Origin: Propionibacterium sp. oral taxon 192 str. F0372
GTDB taxonomy: Bacteria; Actinomycetota; Actinomycetes; Propionibacteriales; Propionibacteriaceae
DNA: 64,000 nt
Direction: 5' to 3'
Assembly (NCBI RefSeq): GCF_000413315.1
Contig: NZ_KE340297.1
Location: forward strand, 62,001-126,000
This document shows positions 48,845 through 57,766 of this stretch, one piece after another (position 1 is the stretch's first letter; each line of letters starts with the position of its first letter). The translations under genes and the position numbers were made by a program. The notes under the pieces are model-generated. The model was not told the DNA's origin. It saw only the letters and a list, made by a program, of their open reading frames with translations, and did no database searches.

Positions 48845-49480
48845 TCACAAAGTGCCGGAATAGAGATAAGTGGTCAGATCATGCTGTCCACGACGCAGGT
48901 CCATCGAAAAACTGTCCGAAACCTCACGGTCCATTCCTCGTGCCTCGTAGAACTGCCAGGTGCAGTCGGTGTCAGTGATCAGGAAGAAGTTACGCGCGCC
49001 GTGCTCCTTCATATGTTCCTTCGCTTTGGCGAAAAGCTGGCTTCCGATGCCCTGGCCTCGGTGAGCGGCAGCCATCATGAACAGCGTTATCTCGTGTTCC
49101 AGCGAAACTTTCGTCCTATGCCGCAGTCTGGCGTAGGAAGCTTCGTAACGAAGATATTCCTTCCACAGTTTTGCGTCCGAGGTGTCGACGATGAACAGCC
49201 CCAGCAACCGTCGGAGGATTGTCGCGACGTCGTCGAACGGGGATCGGATGCGAGGGCGGTCGTTGACCCGGAGCATGATCGTGCCGATGACCTCCTCGTC
49301 CTTCTCAACGACCAAGGCCAGAGTCGATGCGATGATCTTCCCTCGCAGGTAGATTTCAAGTACAGAGTCCAGCGGAGGCGTGGATGTGACGAACTCATCG
49401 ACGATGAAGGACTCATCGAGGATCCGTTTGAGGGCTTCTGTGTCCGAAGGAACGAACTCCCTGATGATCAATTCAGACAT
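48845..49480 (-). CDS. GNAT family N-acetyltransferase
   Basis: A 211-residue acetyltransferase. The acetyl-CoA motif is visible in TLFMMAAAHRGQGIGSQLF (R-G-Q-G-I-G) near residue 145, and the C-terminal strand in FFLITDTDCTWQFYEARGMD. ATG at 49480 has CAGGAG seven bases upstream; the ORF is open 24 codons further without support. The N-terminal 60 residues are unusually acidic. No neighbour points to a substrate; tRNA-Arg lies next to its 3' end. Confidence 0.82.
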   Translation of the reverse strand: MSELIIREFVPSDTEALKRILDESFIVDEFVTSTPPLDSVLEIYLRGKIIASTLALVVEKDEEVIGTIMLRVNDRPRIRSPFDDVATILRRLLGLFIVDTSDAKLWKEYLRYEASYARLRHRTKVSLEHEITLFMMAAAHRGQGIGSQLFAKAKEHMKEHGARNFFLITDTDCTWQFYEARGMDREVSDSFSMDLRRGQHDLTTYLYSGTL

Positions 49481-49709
49481 GACTACTCCTGGGGGCCGAT
49501 AACGGCAGACAGTTCCATGAGTACAGAGCACACCCGATATACCCCGATACACCCCGTAACTCCCGATACATCAAAGCATCCCAGTTCGTGAGTGAATCCG
49601 CCACACCTTACGACAAATTTTTTGTATCGCGAAGCAGCGCCGACTTCCCATAACGGCGCTGACCGGGCGGCTACTGCGACGCCCTACCGAAGCTGATCAG
49701 CGTGGCGGA

Positions 49710-50564
49710 TCAGGATTCGGCGGCAGGGTTTCCGGTCTCGGAGCTCTGCCCGGCCTCGGCCACCTGTTCCCCAATGACCGGAGGCAGGTGTCCCATGAAG
49801 TCGTCGCAGACCTGCAGGAAGGCCGTCAGGTCATCGCGGTGGACAACATGCGAAGCGCCGTGGACGACGGCTGTGGTGATCATTGGGTTCGCCTCGCGTG
49901 CTGCGGTCAGTGCGGCCTCGTCGAAAAGACAATCGGCCTGGTCGCCGGTGACCAGTAGGGTCGGCATGGTCAGTTTCATCAGCAACTCGCGCCCGGTGAT
50001 ACCCACCTTGCCAGCATTGGTGAAGGCGGGATCGAACTGTGCCTTCGCCTGCAACCATCCCCCCAACTCTGCGGTGGAACAGTTCGGGTGCTCGGTCAGC
50101 TGGACACGCGCCTCGGCGATCGGGTCGGCCAGAGCACGAGCGTTGCGGGCACTGCGCTGGGCACCCTCGGCCCGGTACCGCTCCTCCTGCTCGGGGGCGA
50201 GAATCGCCGGATCTTCAAGCACCAGTCCCCGCACCCATTGAGGATGCTTGATCGCCAACGCCGTGGCGATGGCACCTCCCATGGAATGTCCGTAGAGAAC
50301 CACTTGGTGATCGCGAGACCAGTACAGCCAGCGGGCCACGACACGACGCACCTCAGCGACCGCCGAACCAATCGGATCGGCCAACGCTTCGGCGTCGAGC
50401 CTCGGGGACAACCCATGGCTCGGAAGGTCGACGCAGATGACCTTCCATCTCGATCCCCAGTGGGCGGCCAGATCGGCCATGGTCGCCGCCGAATCCGTCA
50501 CCCCATGGAGGGCGATGACGACTCCGTCGACTTCGGCGCCACTTTCGACGATTGCCAGATCCAC
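49710..50564 (-). CDS. Alpha/beta hydrolase
   Basis: A 284-residue hydrolase. The oxyanion-hole stretch is VVIALHGVTDSAATMADLA near residue 16, the nucleophile elbow VVLYGHSMGGAIATALA near 95, the acid probably in LLVTGDQADCLF, and the catalytic His in VVHGASHVVHRDD. The GTG at 50564 is used because AAGGAG lies seven bases upstream; the ORF extends 61 codons further into the divergent promoter region. Substrate is unknown. It is divergent from an MFS gene starting 131 bp away. Confidence 0.85.
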   Translation of the reverse strand: MDLAIVESGAEVDGVVIALHGVTDSAATMADLAAHWGSRWKVICVDLPSHGLSPRLDAEALADPIGSAVAEVRRVVARWLYWSRDHQVVLYGHSMGGAIATALAIKHPQWVRGLVLEDPAILAPEQEERYRAEGAQRSARNARALADPIAEARVQLTEHPNCSTAELGGWLQAKAQFDPAFTNAGKVGITGRELLMKLTMPTLLVTGDQADCLFDEAALTAAREANPMITTAVVHGASHVVHRDDLTAFLQVCDDFMGHLPPVIGEQVAEAGQSSETGNPAAES

Positions 50565-50694
50565 GATGCGCTCCTTCGCACGAGACTGCGGCTCCACCCT
50601 AACCGAGCCCACCCGCCATGCCACGCAGGCGAACAACGCGGGTCGCGCCTTGATCACACGATCCATTTCATGCGGCGGGTGGGAGAATCGACAG

Positions 50695-51918
50695 GTGAGC
50701 CCAGCTGATTCTCCAGGACCCCGGCGCACGTGGTTTCCTCTCATCACCGCCGTCTACGGCCCCACCCTGCTGGCCTCAATCGGGTTCGGTGCGGTGATTC
50801 CGATGATTGCCCTGCGAGCCATCGAGCTAGGGGCCGGTGCTGGACTCGCCGCATTCATCACCTCCTTGTCCGGCCTTGCCACGCTGGCTTTTGATCTTCC
50901 CGCAGGAGTGATCGCGGCGCGTCTTGGTGAGAAGCGCTCCATCGTCGCCGCATGCCTCACCGATGTGGTGATCTTCGGAATCGTTTCGGTTTCCCACTCC
51001 CTGGTACTGCTAGGGGTTTGCGTCTTTGTCCACGGGATGACCGGTTCGGTTTTCGGCCTGGCTCGGTCCACCTATCTGACGACCGTGTTGCCGCTGCGCC
51101 ACCGGGCACGCGGCATGTCCTCGCTGGGTGGGGTGTTCCGCGTCGGCTGGTTCATCGGCCCACTCGCTTCGTCGGCGATCATCGCCCGCGGTGAGATCCA
51201 GCATGCCTTTATCTTCGCCGCCATCATGTCACTGACCGCGGCCCTGGTCACTCTGGCGACGAAGGATTTACCCGGTGAGCAGAATCCCTCGGACAAAAAT
51301 GCCTCCGCCAAACCCCGCACCCTTCATGTGCTGCGAACACACCGCCATTCCTTGTTGACTATCGGGCTGGGCTGTTTGGCATTGATGGTCATCCGTTCCT
51401 CGCGGCAGACCGTCATTCCGTTGTGGGCGGAGGCATCCGGGCTCTCGGCCTCAACAACCTCGCTGATCTATGCCATCTCCATGTCTTTCGACATCCTGTT
51501 GTTTTTCCCCGGCGGGGCGATCATGGACCGTTTCGGACGATGGTTCGTGTGTGTGCCGTCGATGTTCGTGATGTCGGTGGGAGTACTGGTGCTGCCTCTC
51601 ACTCACACGCAACTGGCGATCACCTTGGTGGCCTGTCTCATCGGGTTGGGCAACGGAGTGTCCTCCGGCATCGTGCTGACTCTTGGGGCGGATACCGCCC
51701 CGCGTTTCGGCAGGACCCAGTTCCTCGCCGGTTGGCGAATGCTGGCCGATACCGGCAGCGCGCTGGGCCCCTTGATGATCTCGCTTGCCAGCACGATAGC
51801 CGGGCTCGGTGCCGCAGCCCTGGTCGTGGGAAGTTTCGGCATACTGGGCGTGGCCTGGCTATCCCGCTGGGTGCCGCGCACTCCAGAACAACTGGCCACC
51901 TTGGCCCCCGACGACTGA
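50695..51918 (+). CDS. MFS transporter
   Basis: A 407-residue major facilitator with 12 predicted helices. Loop 2-3 carries DLPAGVIAARLGEKRSIVAA (G-x-x-a-x-r-x-G-x-R/K-r type signature), repeated in the second half as FPGGAIMDRFGRWFVCVPS. The central loop (about residue 195-220, DLPGEQNPSDKNASAKPR) is hydrophilic. GTG at 50695 has GGGAG upstream. Its 3' end is close to orn. Probably a drug or metabolite exporter; substrate unknown. Confidence 0.87.
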   Translation: MSPADSPGPRRTWFPLITAVYGPTLLASIGFGAVIPMIALRAIELGAGAGLAAFITSLSGLATLAFDLPAGVIAARLGEKRSIVAACLTDVVIFGIVSVSHSLVLLGVCVFVHGMTGSVFGLARSTYLTTVLPLRHRARGMSSLGGVFRVGWFIGPLASSAIIARGEIQHAFIFAAIMSLTAALVTLATKDLPGEQNPSDKNASAKPRTLHVLRTHRHSLLTIGLGCLALMVIRSSRQTVIPLWAEASGLSASTTSLIYAISMSFDILLFFPGGAIMDRFGRWFVCVPSMFVMSVGVLVLPLTHTQLAITLVACLIGLGNGVSSGIVLTLGADTAPRFGRTQFLAGWRMLADTGSALGPLMISLASTIAGLGAAALVVGSFGILGVAWLSRWVPRTPEQLATLAPDD

Positions 51919-51967
51919 ATTCCACACGAGATGCACCGGCCGTGCGACGCGATTAGGGTGGAGAGTC

Positions 51968-52588
51968 GTGAACGACATGTTGGTGTGGATCGACTGCGAG
52001 ATGACCGGCCTGGATCTCGGAAAGGATGCCCTCATCGAGGTGGCCGTGCTCGTCACCGATGGTGAGTTGAACATCAAGGATGAGGGTTTGGACCTGCTGA
52101 TCTCTCCCCCACCAGAAGCCCTGAAGCAGATGAGTGACTTCGTGCGGGAAATGCACACCACTTCGGGGCTGCTCGCCGATCTCGAATCCGCGACCCTGAC
52201 GGTAGCCGAGGCCGAGAAGCAGATCCTGGCCCATATCCAGCAGTACGTGCCCGGGCCCCGCAAAACCCCGCTGGCCGGAAACACGATCGGCACAGACCGC
52301 TCCTTCCTCGCCCGGGACATGCCCACATTGGAGCAATGGCTGCATTACCGCAACGTAGATGTCTCAACGATCAAGGAATTGGCCAAGCGCTGGTATCCGA
52401 AGACCTACTACAACGCTCCCAACAAGAACGGGAACCACCGTGCCCTGGCCGACATCCAGGAGTCGATTGAGGAGCTGCGCTACTACCGAGAGGCCGTCTT
52501 CGTCACCGAGGCACCGAGCACCGACCAAGCCCGTGAGATCGCCACCCACCACCAAGGTGTGATCACCGGCTTCGGCCACCAAGACTGA
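51968..52588 (+). CDS. orn: Oligoribonuclease
   Basis: A 3'-5' exoribonuclease that finishes RNA decay by cleaving short oligonucleotides and pGpG. The 206-residue protein shows the DEDDh motifs: LVWIDCEMTGLDLGKDALIE (D, E) at the start, GNTIGTDRSFLARDMP (D) near residue 105, and NGNHRALADIQESIEEL (H, D) near 155. GTG at 51968 has GGAG five bases upstream; an ATG three codons later is possible. Orn is a hallmark of actinobacteria and proteobacteria. tRNA-His follows 60 bp downstream. Confidence 0.96.
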   Translation: MNDMLVWIDCEMTGLDLGKDALIEVAVLVTDGELNIKDEGLDLLISPPPEALKQMSDFVREMHTTSGLLADLESATLTVAEAEKQILAHIQQYVPGPRKTPLAGNTIGTDRSFLARDMPTLEQWLHYRNVDVSTIKELAKRWYPKTYYNAPNKNGNHRALADIQESIEELRYYREAVFVTEAPSTDQAREIATHHQGVITGFGHQD

Positions 52589-52648
52589 GATTTCACAAAT
52601 CAGCGCAGATGCCGTTAAGCTACTCGGGCTGCCCAATGGGCATGCAAT

Positions 52649-52725
52649 GGTGGCTGTAGCTCAGTTGGTAGAGCCCCTGGTTGTGGTCCAGGTGGTCGCG
52701 GGTTCAAGTCCCGTCAGCCACCCCA
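52649..52725 (+). tRNA. tRNA-His (anticodon GTG), CCA encoded
   Basis: Acceptor GTGGCTG pairs with CAGCCAC, and an extra G at 52649 pairs with the C discriminator, the mark of tRNA-His. The anticodon stem is CCTGG/CCAGG around TTGTGGT, giving GTG. CCA is encoded. The start of the island-like region lies directly behind it. Confidence 0.95.
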
Positions 52726-52766
52726 CGCGTGCCGGATTCACCGCACGCATCATCACCATCACGACT
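52714..52766 (+). repeat. Putative attachment-type repeat, copy A (3' end of tRNA-His and beyond)
   Basis: From the last bases of tRNA-His onward, about 50 bp (containing GCCGGATTCACCGCACGCAT and CATCACCATCACGAC) recur with about six changes at 59156-59206. Copies placed at a tRNA and 6.4 kb away are the expected pattern of attL and attR sites, but most of the match lies past the tRNA rather than inside it. Confidence 0.45.
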
Positions 52767-53083
52767 CCAAAGACCCACAGACGCCTTCACTGGCACTGCA
52801 GCTTCGCACGGCCGATACCTGGGAGTCGCTCCGCTCGGTACAGTAGTGAGCACCGAACACGCGCTCTGGTTGCGCGGTATATCCGCTGCGGTCGTCGTCA
52901 ACTGCCGAGACGCTCCCGGCATTGCGGGTCAGGCGGCGGAACTCCGCTCCGGGACGACGGCAAGATCGCCACCCAGAGTCCTCCGCATGTCACCAGCTTG
53001 TTTCACGCACATGCCGATGAGCACACGTAGGGAATGTCTGGTCGAAGATGGGCCCCGCCTCGTTTGGTTCGTAGGCTCGTGAT

Positions 53084-54259
53084 GTGCGGTTGTTGTTGAC
53101 GGAGAGCGCTAGTCTCACGTGCCGGGAAACGTTGACGGTGCTGGGTCGTGGTGGCCTTGGCGCGGACGTTGTGTCCACTGGTGAGTTGACCATCGGGCGG
53201 TTCAGCAGGTGGCGTCGACATATGATGGCGTTACCCGCTCCGGCCACCGATCCACTGGCGTATCTACACGCATTAGGGGAAATTGCCTCGGATTATCACG
53301 TGATTCTTCCCACTCATGAGCAGGCCTGGTTGATCGCTGCAGGGCTGGAGCTGCTCGGGACCCGGGTGCCGATCGCGGTGGCCGATCTGGCCGCGTTTGA
53401 CCAAGTACAGAGCAAGATCGCGTTCGCACGGCTACTAGACGATCTCGGCTTGCCGCAACCGGTGTGGTGGCTCCCAGATAGCCCACCCACGGTGGTACCT
53501 CCGACGTTTTGGGTGAAGACCGAGTTCGGCACGGCTGGGCGGGGTGTCCGGCGCGCTCATTCACCGGAGCAGGGTCGTGTGCTGGTCCGCGAGCTGGGCC
53601 GGGATGGATCGGCGGTGATGTGTCAGGCGCCCGCGCCGGGAGAGTACGGACAGGTGCAGGCGTTGTTCGATCACGGCCGCATGTTCGCCGCACACACGTG
53701 TGTGCAGACCGGAAACGGGATCGGTGGCTCCGCAGCCTCCCGGGAAAGCGTCGACCACCCGCTCGCTCGTGACGCCGCGCGGACGATCGGTACCGCGCTG
53801 AACTGGCATGGCGGATTGACTCTCGACTACTTCCACCAGGACGGCTACCCACACTTCATCGAGTGCAATCCGCGCACCGTGGAACCGGGTAACGCGGCCG
53901 GGGTCAACTTACCCGCATTGACGATCGCGCTCACCCTGGGTGCAGACCTGCCGGTTGACTGTGTGACCGGCATCCCGGGGGTGCGTACCCACAGCAGCCT
54001 GGCCCTGGCACTCGGGGCAGCCGCAACTAGTTACCGATGGGGAATCGTCGCTGCGTTGAGCAGCCAGGGAGGACCCGTGGTCGGCTCGGAAGTGCTCACC
54101 CCGATCCGAGAAGACCCGCTCAGCGCGATACCCATGGCCGTCACCGTGAGTAAAACACTCGTGCGCCCACGATCGGCAGAGACCATCGCAGCCACCGCAG
54201 TCGACCAATACGCCATCACCCCAGCACTCATCGACCGAGTCCGCGAGGCGACTTCCTAG
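53084..54259 (+). CDS. ATP-grasp family enzyme of unknown function
   Basis: A 391-residue protein with an ATP-grasp fold. It has a nucleotide-binding loop in FWVKTEFGTAGRGVRRAH near residue 145 (K and glycine-rich), a metal site in PHFIECNPRTVEPGNAAGVN near 260 (E-C-N-P-R), and an N-terminal domain reading ILPTHEQAWLIAAGLELLG like the substrate domain of carboligases. Such enzymes join a carboxylate to an amine or thiol via an acyl phosphate. The start is GTG at 53084. It stands alone directly after tRNA-His inside the repeat-bounded region, with no pathway neighbour, so the substrate is not inferable. Confidence 0.75.
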   Translation: MRLLLTESASLTCRETLTVLGRGGLGADVVSTGELTIGRFSRWRRHMMALPAPATDPLAYLHALGEIASDYHVILPTHEQAWLIAAGLELLGTRVPIAVADLAAFDQVQSKIAFARLLDDLGLPQPVWWLPDSPPTVVPPTFWVKTEFGTAGRGVRRAHSPEQGRVLVRELGRDGSAVMCQAPAPGEYGQVQALFDHGRMFAAHTCVQTGNGIGGSAASRESVDHPLARDAARTIGTALNWHGGLTLDYFHQDGYPHFIECNPRTVEPGNAAGVNLPALTIALTLGADLPVDCVTGIPGVRTHSSLALALGAAATSYRWGIVAALSSQGGPVVGSEVLTPIREDPLSAIPMAVTVSKTLVRPRSAETIAATAVDQYAITPALIDRVREATS

Positions 54260-54456
54260 GCCCATCGGCTGCCTATCGGCGCACGCTCATGCCGCAGGGA
54301 CTGTACGGCTAACGATGTTAGTGGCATATTTTTACTACTTGTGTTCGATTGTGGTGGGCATGCGGTCAACGAAGGTGATCGCGAACGCGTTAAATGCTGG
54401 CTTTCATCGCACGGCCCATCGTGTCTGACCGGTGCCCTTGGGGTCCAGTGATCTCG

Positions 54457-54761
54457 TCACGAGTAGAGGGTCTTCATCGCTGCCTGCTCGTTGGGGAAGT
54501 GGCCACACGCTCTGATGGCCCGCCGGTACATGGCTTTCAGCGACTCGATCGCGTTCGTGGAGCGCAGCACCCGTCTGATTAGTCGAGGAACGGGGTGAAC
54601 CCTTCCCACGCGTTCAGCCACAACGTTTTGATGGGCGGGTAGGCAAGGCCCCACTGGTTCGTGGACTTGTCCCGGGCCGCGATCGCGGCCATCACCGAGA
54701 GTGCGGTGTAGACGGGTTTGAGGTCACGGCTGATCTGGTCAGAGTATTTATCACGCGTCAA
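54457..54761 (-). pseudogene. IS256-family (Mutator-type) transposase C-terminal relic
   Basis: Two frames give consecutive pieces of an IS256 transposase. One is LKPVYTALSVMAAIAARD through LWLNAWEGFTPFLD. The other is RRVLRSTNAIESLKAMYRRA then GHFPNEQAAMKTLYS. The family order is Y-T-A, then L-W-x-N-A-W-E-x-F-x-P-F-L, then T-N-A-I-E-S-L-N, then G-H-F-P-x-x-x-A. The residues between PFLD and RRVL are deleted and the frame shifts there. The catalytic DDE Asp residues lie upstream and are absent. Confidence 0.75.
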
Positions 54762-54831
54762 CCCATCTGAGTTAGCACGTATAGGAGGGCTTTCTCAGCC
54801 ACTCTTCGCTAAGCTTAACACTTTCAGTCTT

Positions 54832-55200
54832 TCAGACTGGGCCCGCCGGGTCAGTCAGAGGCAAGTTATCGGTGCTATCCACAATGAGCCCAGCTTCGGC
54901 CAGCGCCGCCCGCATGTTGCGGTCCACTCCTGTCCGACGAGTGATCGCCCGCATCGAGACACCTGCTCGGGCCAGCCGCACCGCCTCCGCCTTCTCGTCT
55001 AGCCCCAGCCTCGGCCGTCGGCTCGGCACATTGCACCGACGAAAGTGAGAGAACACCGTGACACGGTGGATGCCGTACTTCTCCGCAAGTGACTTCACGC
55101 TCATCCCAGCCAGATAATCGCCGACCAGCGCGTCCACCTCGACGGCGGTAAGAACAGTTTGAGCCGTCTCGACGATCCGCACAACAGGACCCCCGAGCAT
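54832..55200 (-). CDS. Helix-turn-helix protein, copy 1 (recombinase-C-terminus-like)
   Basis: A 122-residue basic protein: VDALVGDYLAGMSVKSLAEK then YGIHRVTVFSHFRR is a helix-turn-helix like the DNA-binding C-terminal domains of resolvases and of orphan HTH proteins near recombinases. A second HTH follows, VRLARAGVSMRAITRRTGVD. The whole segment recurs almost base for base at 58756-59061, where its end is truncated, so copy 1 is the fuller version. ATG at 55200. It may be a domain remnant of a larger site-specific recombinase rather than a working gene. Confidence 0.55.
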   Translation of the reverse strand: MLGGPVVRIVETAQTVLTAVEVDALVGDYLAGMSVKSLAEKYGIHRVTVFSHFRRCNVPSRRPRLGLDEKAEAVRLARAGVSMRAITRRTGVDRNMRAALAEAGLIVDSTDNLPLTDPAGPV

Positions 55201-55210
55201 CCCTCACAAC
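54904..55210. repeat. Direct repeat, copy A (about 306 bp, near-identical)
   Basis: From CGCCGCCCGCATG to CCCTCACAAC this block matches 58756-59061 with two substitutions and one one-base indel noticed by eye. A weaker match continues about 80 bp further (to AACGTGCTACTCAGCC). The two copies bracket the malic-enzyme/RpiR module and are in the same orientation. Confidence 0.9.
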
Positions 55211-55439
55211 ACCACGTAAACCCCACGATTCAAGCAGTCAGGGACTTCGTCTTGGAGGCAGAATTGCCGAACGTGCTACTCAGCCACCCGGATGAACCAG
55301 CCTCGGGCGCGTGCCCAAGGCTGGTCCTACTTCGGCACAACTAGACGGGGCCTATGATGCACCAAAGCGCGAGCTACCGGATAAGGGCAGCTTGAGGCTG
55401 TCGGCATGCTGGTCCTCAGGTTCTTTGCCTCGCTAGGCG

Positions 55440-55895
55440 AGTGACGCCATGGGCGACGGTGAGCCCCAGGACACAGGTGTGCGATCGGTCCGTCCACCCC
55501 GAAGATGAGGCCGAGCGAGCAGGCGCCGGTGATGCAGGCCACGGCGAACAACCAGGTGGGTGAGGTGCGGGCGGCAGCAGCCTCGTCGAAACGATCGTTA
55601 AGGGCTGCAAGGTCGTCCAGGCTGCTGACCGTTCTGGTGGGCAATTCATCGATGGCGTGAAGGGTACGGTTGACGCGAGTCATGTTGACATTTTCGGGCT
55701 GCACGTCGACGGTGGCGAGTACTCGCCCGTCCGGCGCGAACAGGTGGTATGGCCTCACTGAACGATGCAGCGCACAGGACGTTCAAGTCGTTGACCGAGA
55801 TCCTCAACGACTTTGATGGTGTTAGTGGTCAGGTGCCCGTGACCGATCAAAGTGCGGGATGTGGTGGTGAGCACCTGTGTTTTGGGATCGAGCAT
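55440..55895 (-). pseudogene. ThrE-like (DUF1212) exporter N-terminal relic
   Basis: Two reverse frames join to a truncated protein. The first is MLDPKTQVLTTTSRTLIGHG then NTIKVVEDLGQRLERPVRCI, up to about 55757. In a shifted frame, RPYHLFAPDGRVLATVDVQ, then NVNMTRVNRTLHAIDEL, ending in AARTSPTWLFAVACITG. The pattern G-x-V-N-M-x-R-V and the following hydrophobic helix match the soluble domain of threonine/serine exporters. The remaining membrane domains are missing and the frame decays before the repeat. Confidence 0.5.
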
Positions 55896-55968
55896 TCCGG
55901 TCCCACGCCGGGAGTGGGCGTGTGAGGGTGCTCGGCACGGATCGCGCCGGACACCCGGCTTGAGGTCG

Positions 55969-57618
55969 TCAGGCGACCGAACCTTGGTAGATGGGCTGCC
56001 ACATGGCGTCCTGAACGAGTTGGACCCAGTTGCCGCCCCTCTTGGTGGCAACCCCGTCGGCCTCGGCCTGCTTGGCAACTGCAACCGCCACAGTGGCCGA
56101 AGATGCGCGAAGGTTCTCCACGGGGGGTAGCAGCGCTGATCCGAGGGCTGAGGAGTCGGTCTGTCCGGCGACCGCAGTGGCGGCTGCGAGCAGCATCCCG
56201 TCGGTGACGTGGGTGGCGCCCGAAACAATCACGCCGAGACCAAGGCCGGGATAGAGCAGCGAGTTGTTGCCTTGGCCGATGGTGAAAGTAGTGCCGTCGT
56301 AGTCGAACGGATCCGTGGGGATGCCGACCGCGACCATGGCTTTGCCCTTGGACCAAACGATGACGTCCTGCGGCATGGCCTCGATCTTCTCCGTCGGGTT
56401 CGACAGCGGAAGGACCACCGGACGCTCGACACCCTTGCACATTGCCTCAATGATTTCCTGGGTGAAGGCCCCGTGATCGGTCGAGGTGCCGATGAGGATA
56501 GTCGGCTTGGTCTGCGTGACGACCTCCAGGAGGCCAATCTTGTCATCGTGGCGTCGCCAGTTTTCTACCTCCGACGCCTTGCGTGCGTAGATCCGCTGGT
56601 AGTCGGGTAGGTCGGTCACATCATCGGTCACAAGGCCGTTGATGTCGATCAGCCAGACGCGGTCCTTGGCATCTTGCTCGGACAGGCCGGCACGCACCAT
56701 GCCGGCATGGATCTGGTCTGCCATCCCCGTGCCTGCAGTGCCAGCGCCGTAGACGACCAGGCGTTGGTCGGCGAATGTTTCTCCCTTGGCCTTCATTGCC
56801 GAAATCACCGCGGCCATGACGATAGCGCCGGTACCCTGCATATCGTCGTTGAAGATCCGGTAAGTGTCGGCGTTGTCCACCAAGATACGGCGGGCGTTGC
56901 TCGGGCCGAAGTCCTCGAAATGTAGCAGTGCGTGAGGATAGAGCTTTGACGCCGTTTTCAGGTACGTGGCAATGAAGTCATCATACTGCTTGCCCCGGAC
57001 GCGAGCGTGACGATTGCCCAGGTAAGACGGATCGTTGAGCAGTGCCTCGTTGTCAGTGCCGCAGTCGAGGTTCACCGCGATGGTGCGGGCGGGGTCGATG
57101 CCGGCTGCTGCAGTGTAAACGGCGAGCTTGCCGATGGAGATATCAGTGCCGTTGACGCCCCAATCACCGATGCCCAAGATCTCCTCCGCATCGGAAACCA
57201 CGATGAGATCGACATCGTTCGGCCCCAACCCCAAGGTCTTGAATGATGCCTCGATCTGGTCGATGTGGTCGATCGACAGGTATAAGGCGCGGGAGCGGCG
57301 GTAGTCATGCGACCACTGCTTGATAGCTTCGCCGACCGTCGGATCGTAAACGATCGGCAAGAGCTCGGTCAGGTGATCGGTGAGCACCTTGTAGTAGAGC
57401 ACCTCGTTGCGATCGTGGAGCTGGTCGAGGAAAACATACTTGTGGAGGTCCCTGTCGAAGCCGCTCAGTTGGCGGTATGCGCGGGCCGCCTGCTCGTCTA
57501 GGGTCTCGACGCGGGCGGGAAGCCGACCGGTGAGTCCAAGCTTGGCGCGCTCCTCTGCGGTGAATGCGGTACCTCGGTTGGTCAGTGGGTCTGTCATGAC
57601 GGTCGGGTTGTGAGCCAT
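55969..57618 (-). CDS. NAD-dependent malic enzyme / malolactic enzyme
   Basis: A 549-residue enzyme of the malic/malolactic family. Its start, PLTNRGTAFTAEERAKLGLTG, resembles that of malolactic enzymes and large malic enzymes. It has LPIVYDPTVGEAI (catalytic Tyr), SDAEEILGIGDWGVNG, GIDPARTIAVNLDCGTDNE with the NAD/malate residues, NDDMQGTGAIV (metal Asp), and the Rossmann motif GAGTAGTG near residue 290. The product is pyruvate or, if malolactic, lactate. AAGGA lies eight bases before ATG at 57618. It is divergent from a RpiR regulator with a palindrome between. Malolactic versus malic activity cannot be settled here. Confidence 0.88.
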   Translation of the reverse strand: MAHNPTVMTDPLTNRGTAFTAEERAKLGLTGRLPARVETLDEQAARAYRQLSGFDRDLHKYVFLDQLHDRNEVLYYKVLTDHLTELLPIVYDPTVGEAIKQWSHDYRRSRALYLSIDHIDQIEASFKTLGLGPNDVDLIVVSDAEEILGIGDWGVNGTDISIGKLAVYTAAAGIDPARTIAVNLDCGTDNEALLNDPSYLGNRHARVRGKQYDDFIATYLKTASKLYPHALLHFEDFGPSNARRILVDNADTYRIFNDDMQGTGAIVMAAVISAMKAKGETFADQRLVVYGAGTAGTGMADQIHAGMVRAGLSEQDAKDRVWLIDINGLVTDDVTDLPDYQRIYARKASEVENWRRHDDKIGLLEVVTQTKPTILIGTSTDHGAFTQEIIEAMCKGVERPVVLPLSNPTEKIEAMPQDVIVWSKGKAMVAVGIPTDPFDYDGTTFTIGQGNNSLLYPGLGLGVIVSGATHVTDGMLLAAATAVAGQTDSSALGSALLPPVENLRASSATVAVAVAKQAEADGVATKRGGNWVQLVQDAMWQPIYQGSVA

Positions 57619-57649
57619 CGGTCAGTCCTTCCATCGGAGATGATGTCAG

Positions 57650-57681
57650 AATAGTGACAGTGTACGTTAATTGTCACTATT
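57650..57681. promoter_or_regulatory. Inverted repeat operator in the malic enzyme/rpiR intergenic region
   Basis: AATAGTGACA (57650-57659) and TGTCACTATT (57672-57681) form a perfect 10-bp inverted repeat with a 12-base spacer. It lies 31 bp upstream of the malic-enzyme start. On the reverse strand TTGTGA and TACACT are 18 bases apart and could be the -35 and -10 elements that the site overlaps. A RpiR-type regulator binding here is the simplest reading. Confidence 0.6.
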
Positions 57682-57766
57682 ATCACAATCCTTCACTGAT
57701 CAGAAGTCACGGGCGGGCGACGACTTTGGCTTCAAATACCGGTCTGTAAGCACGTAGGGTGGATCT

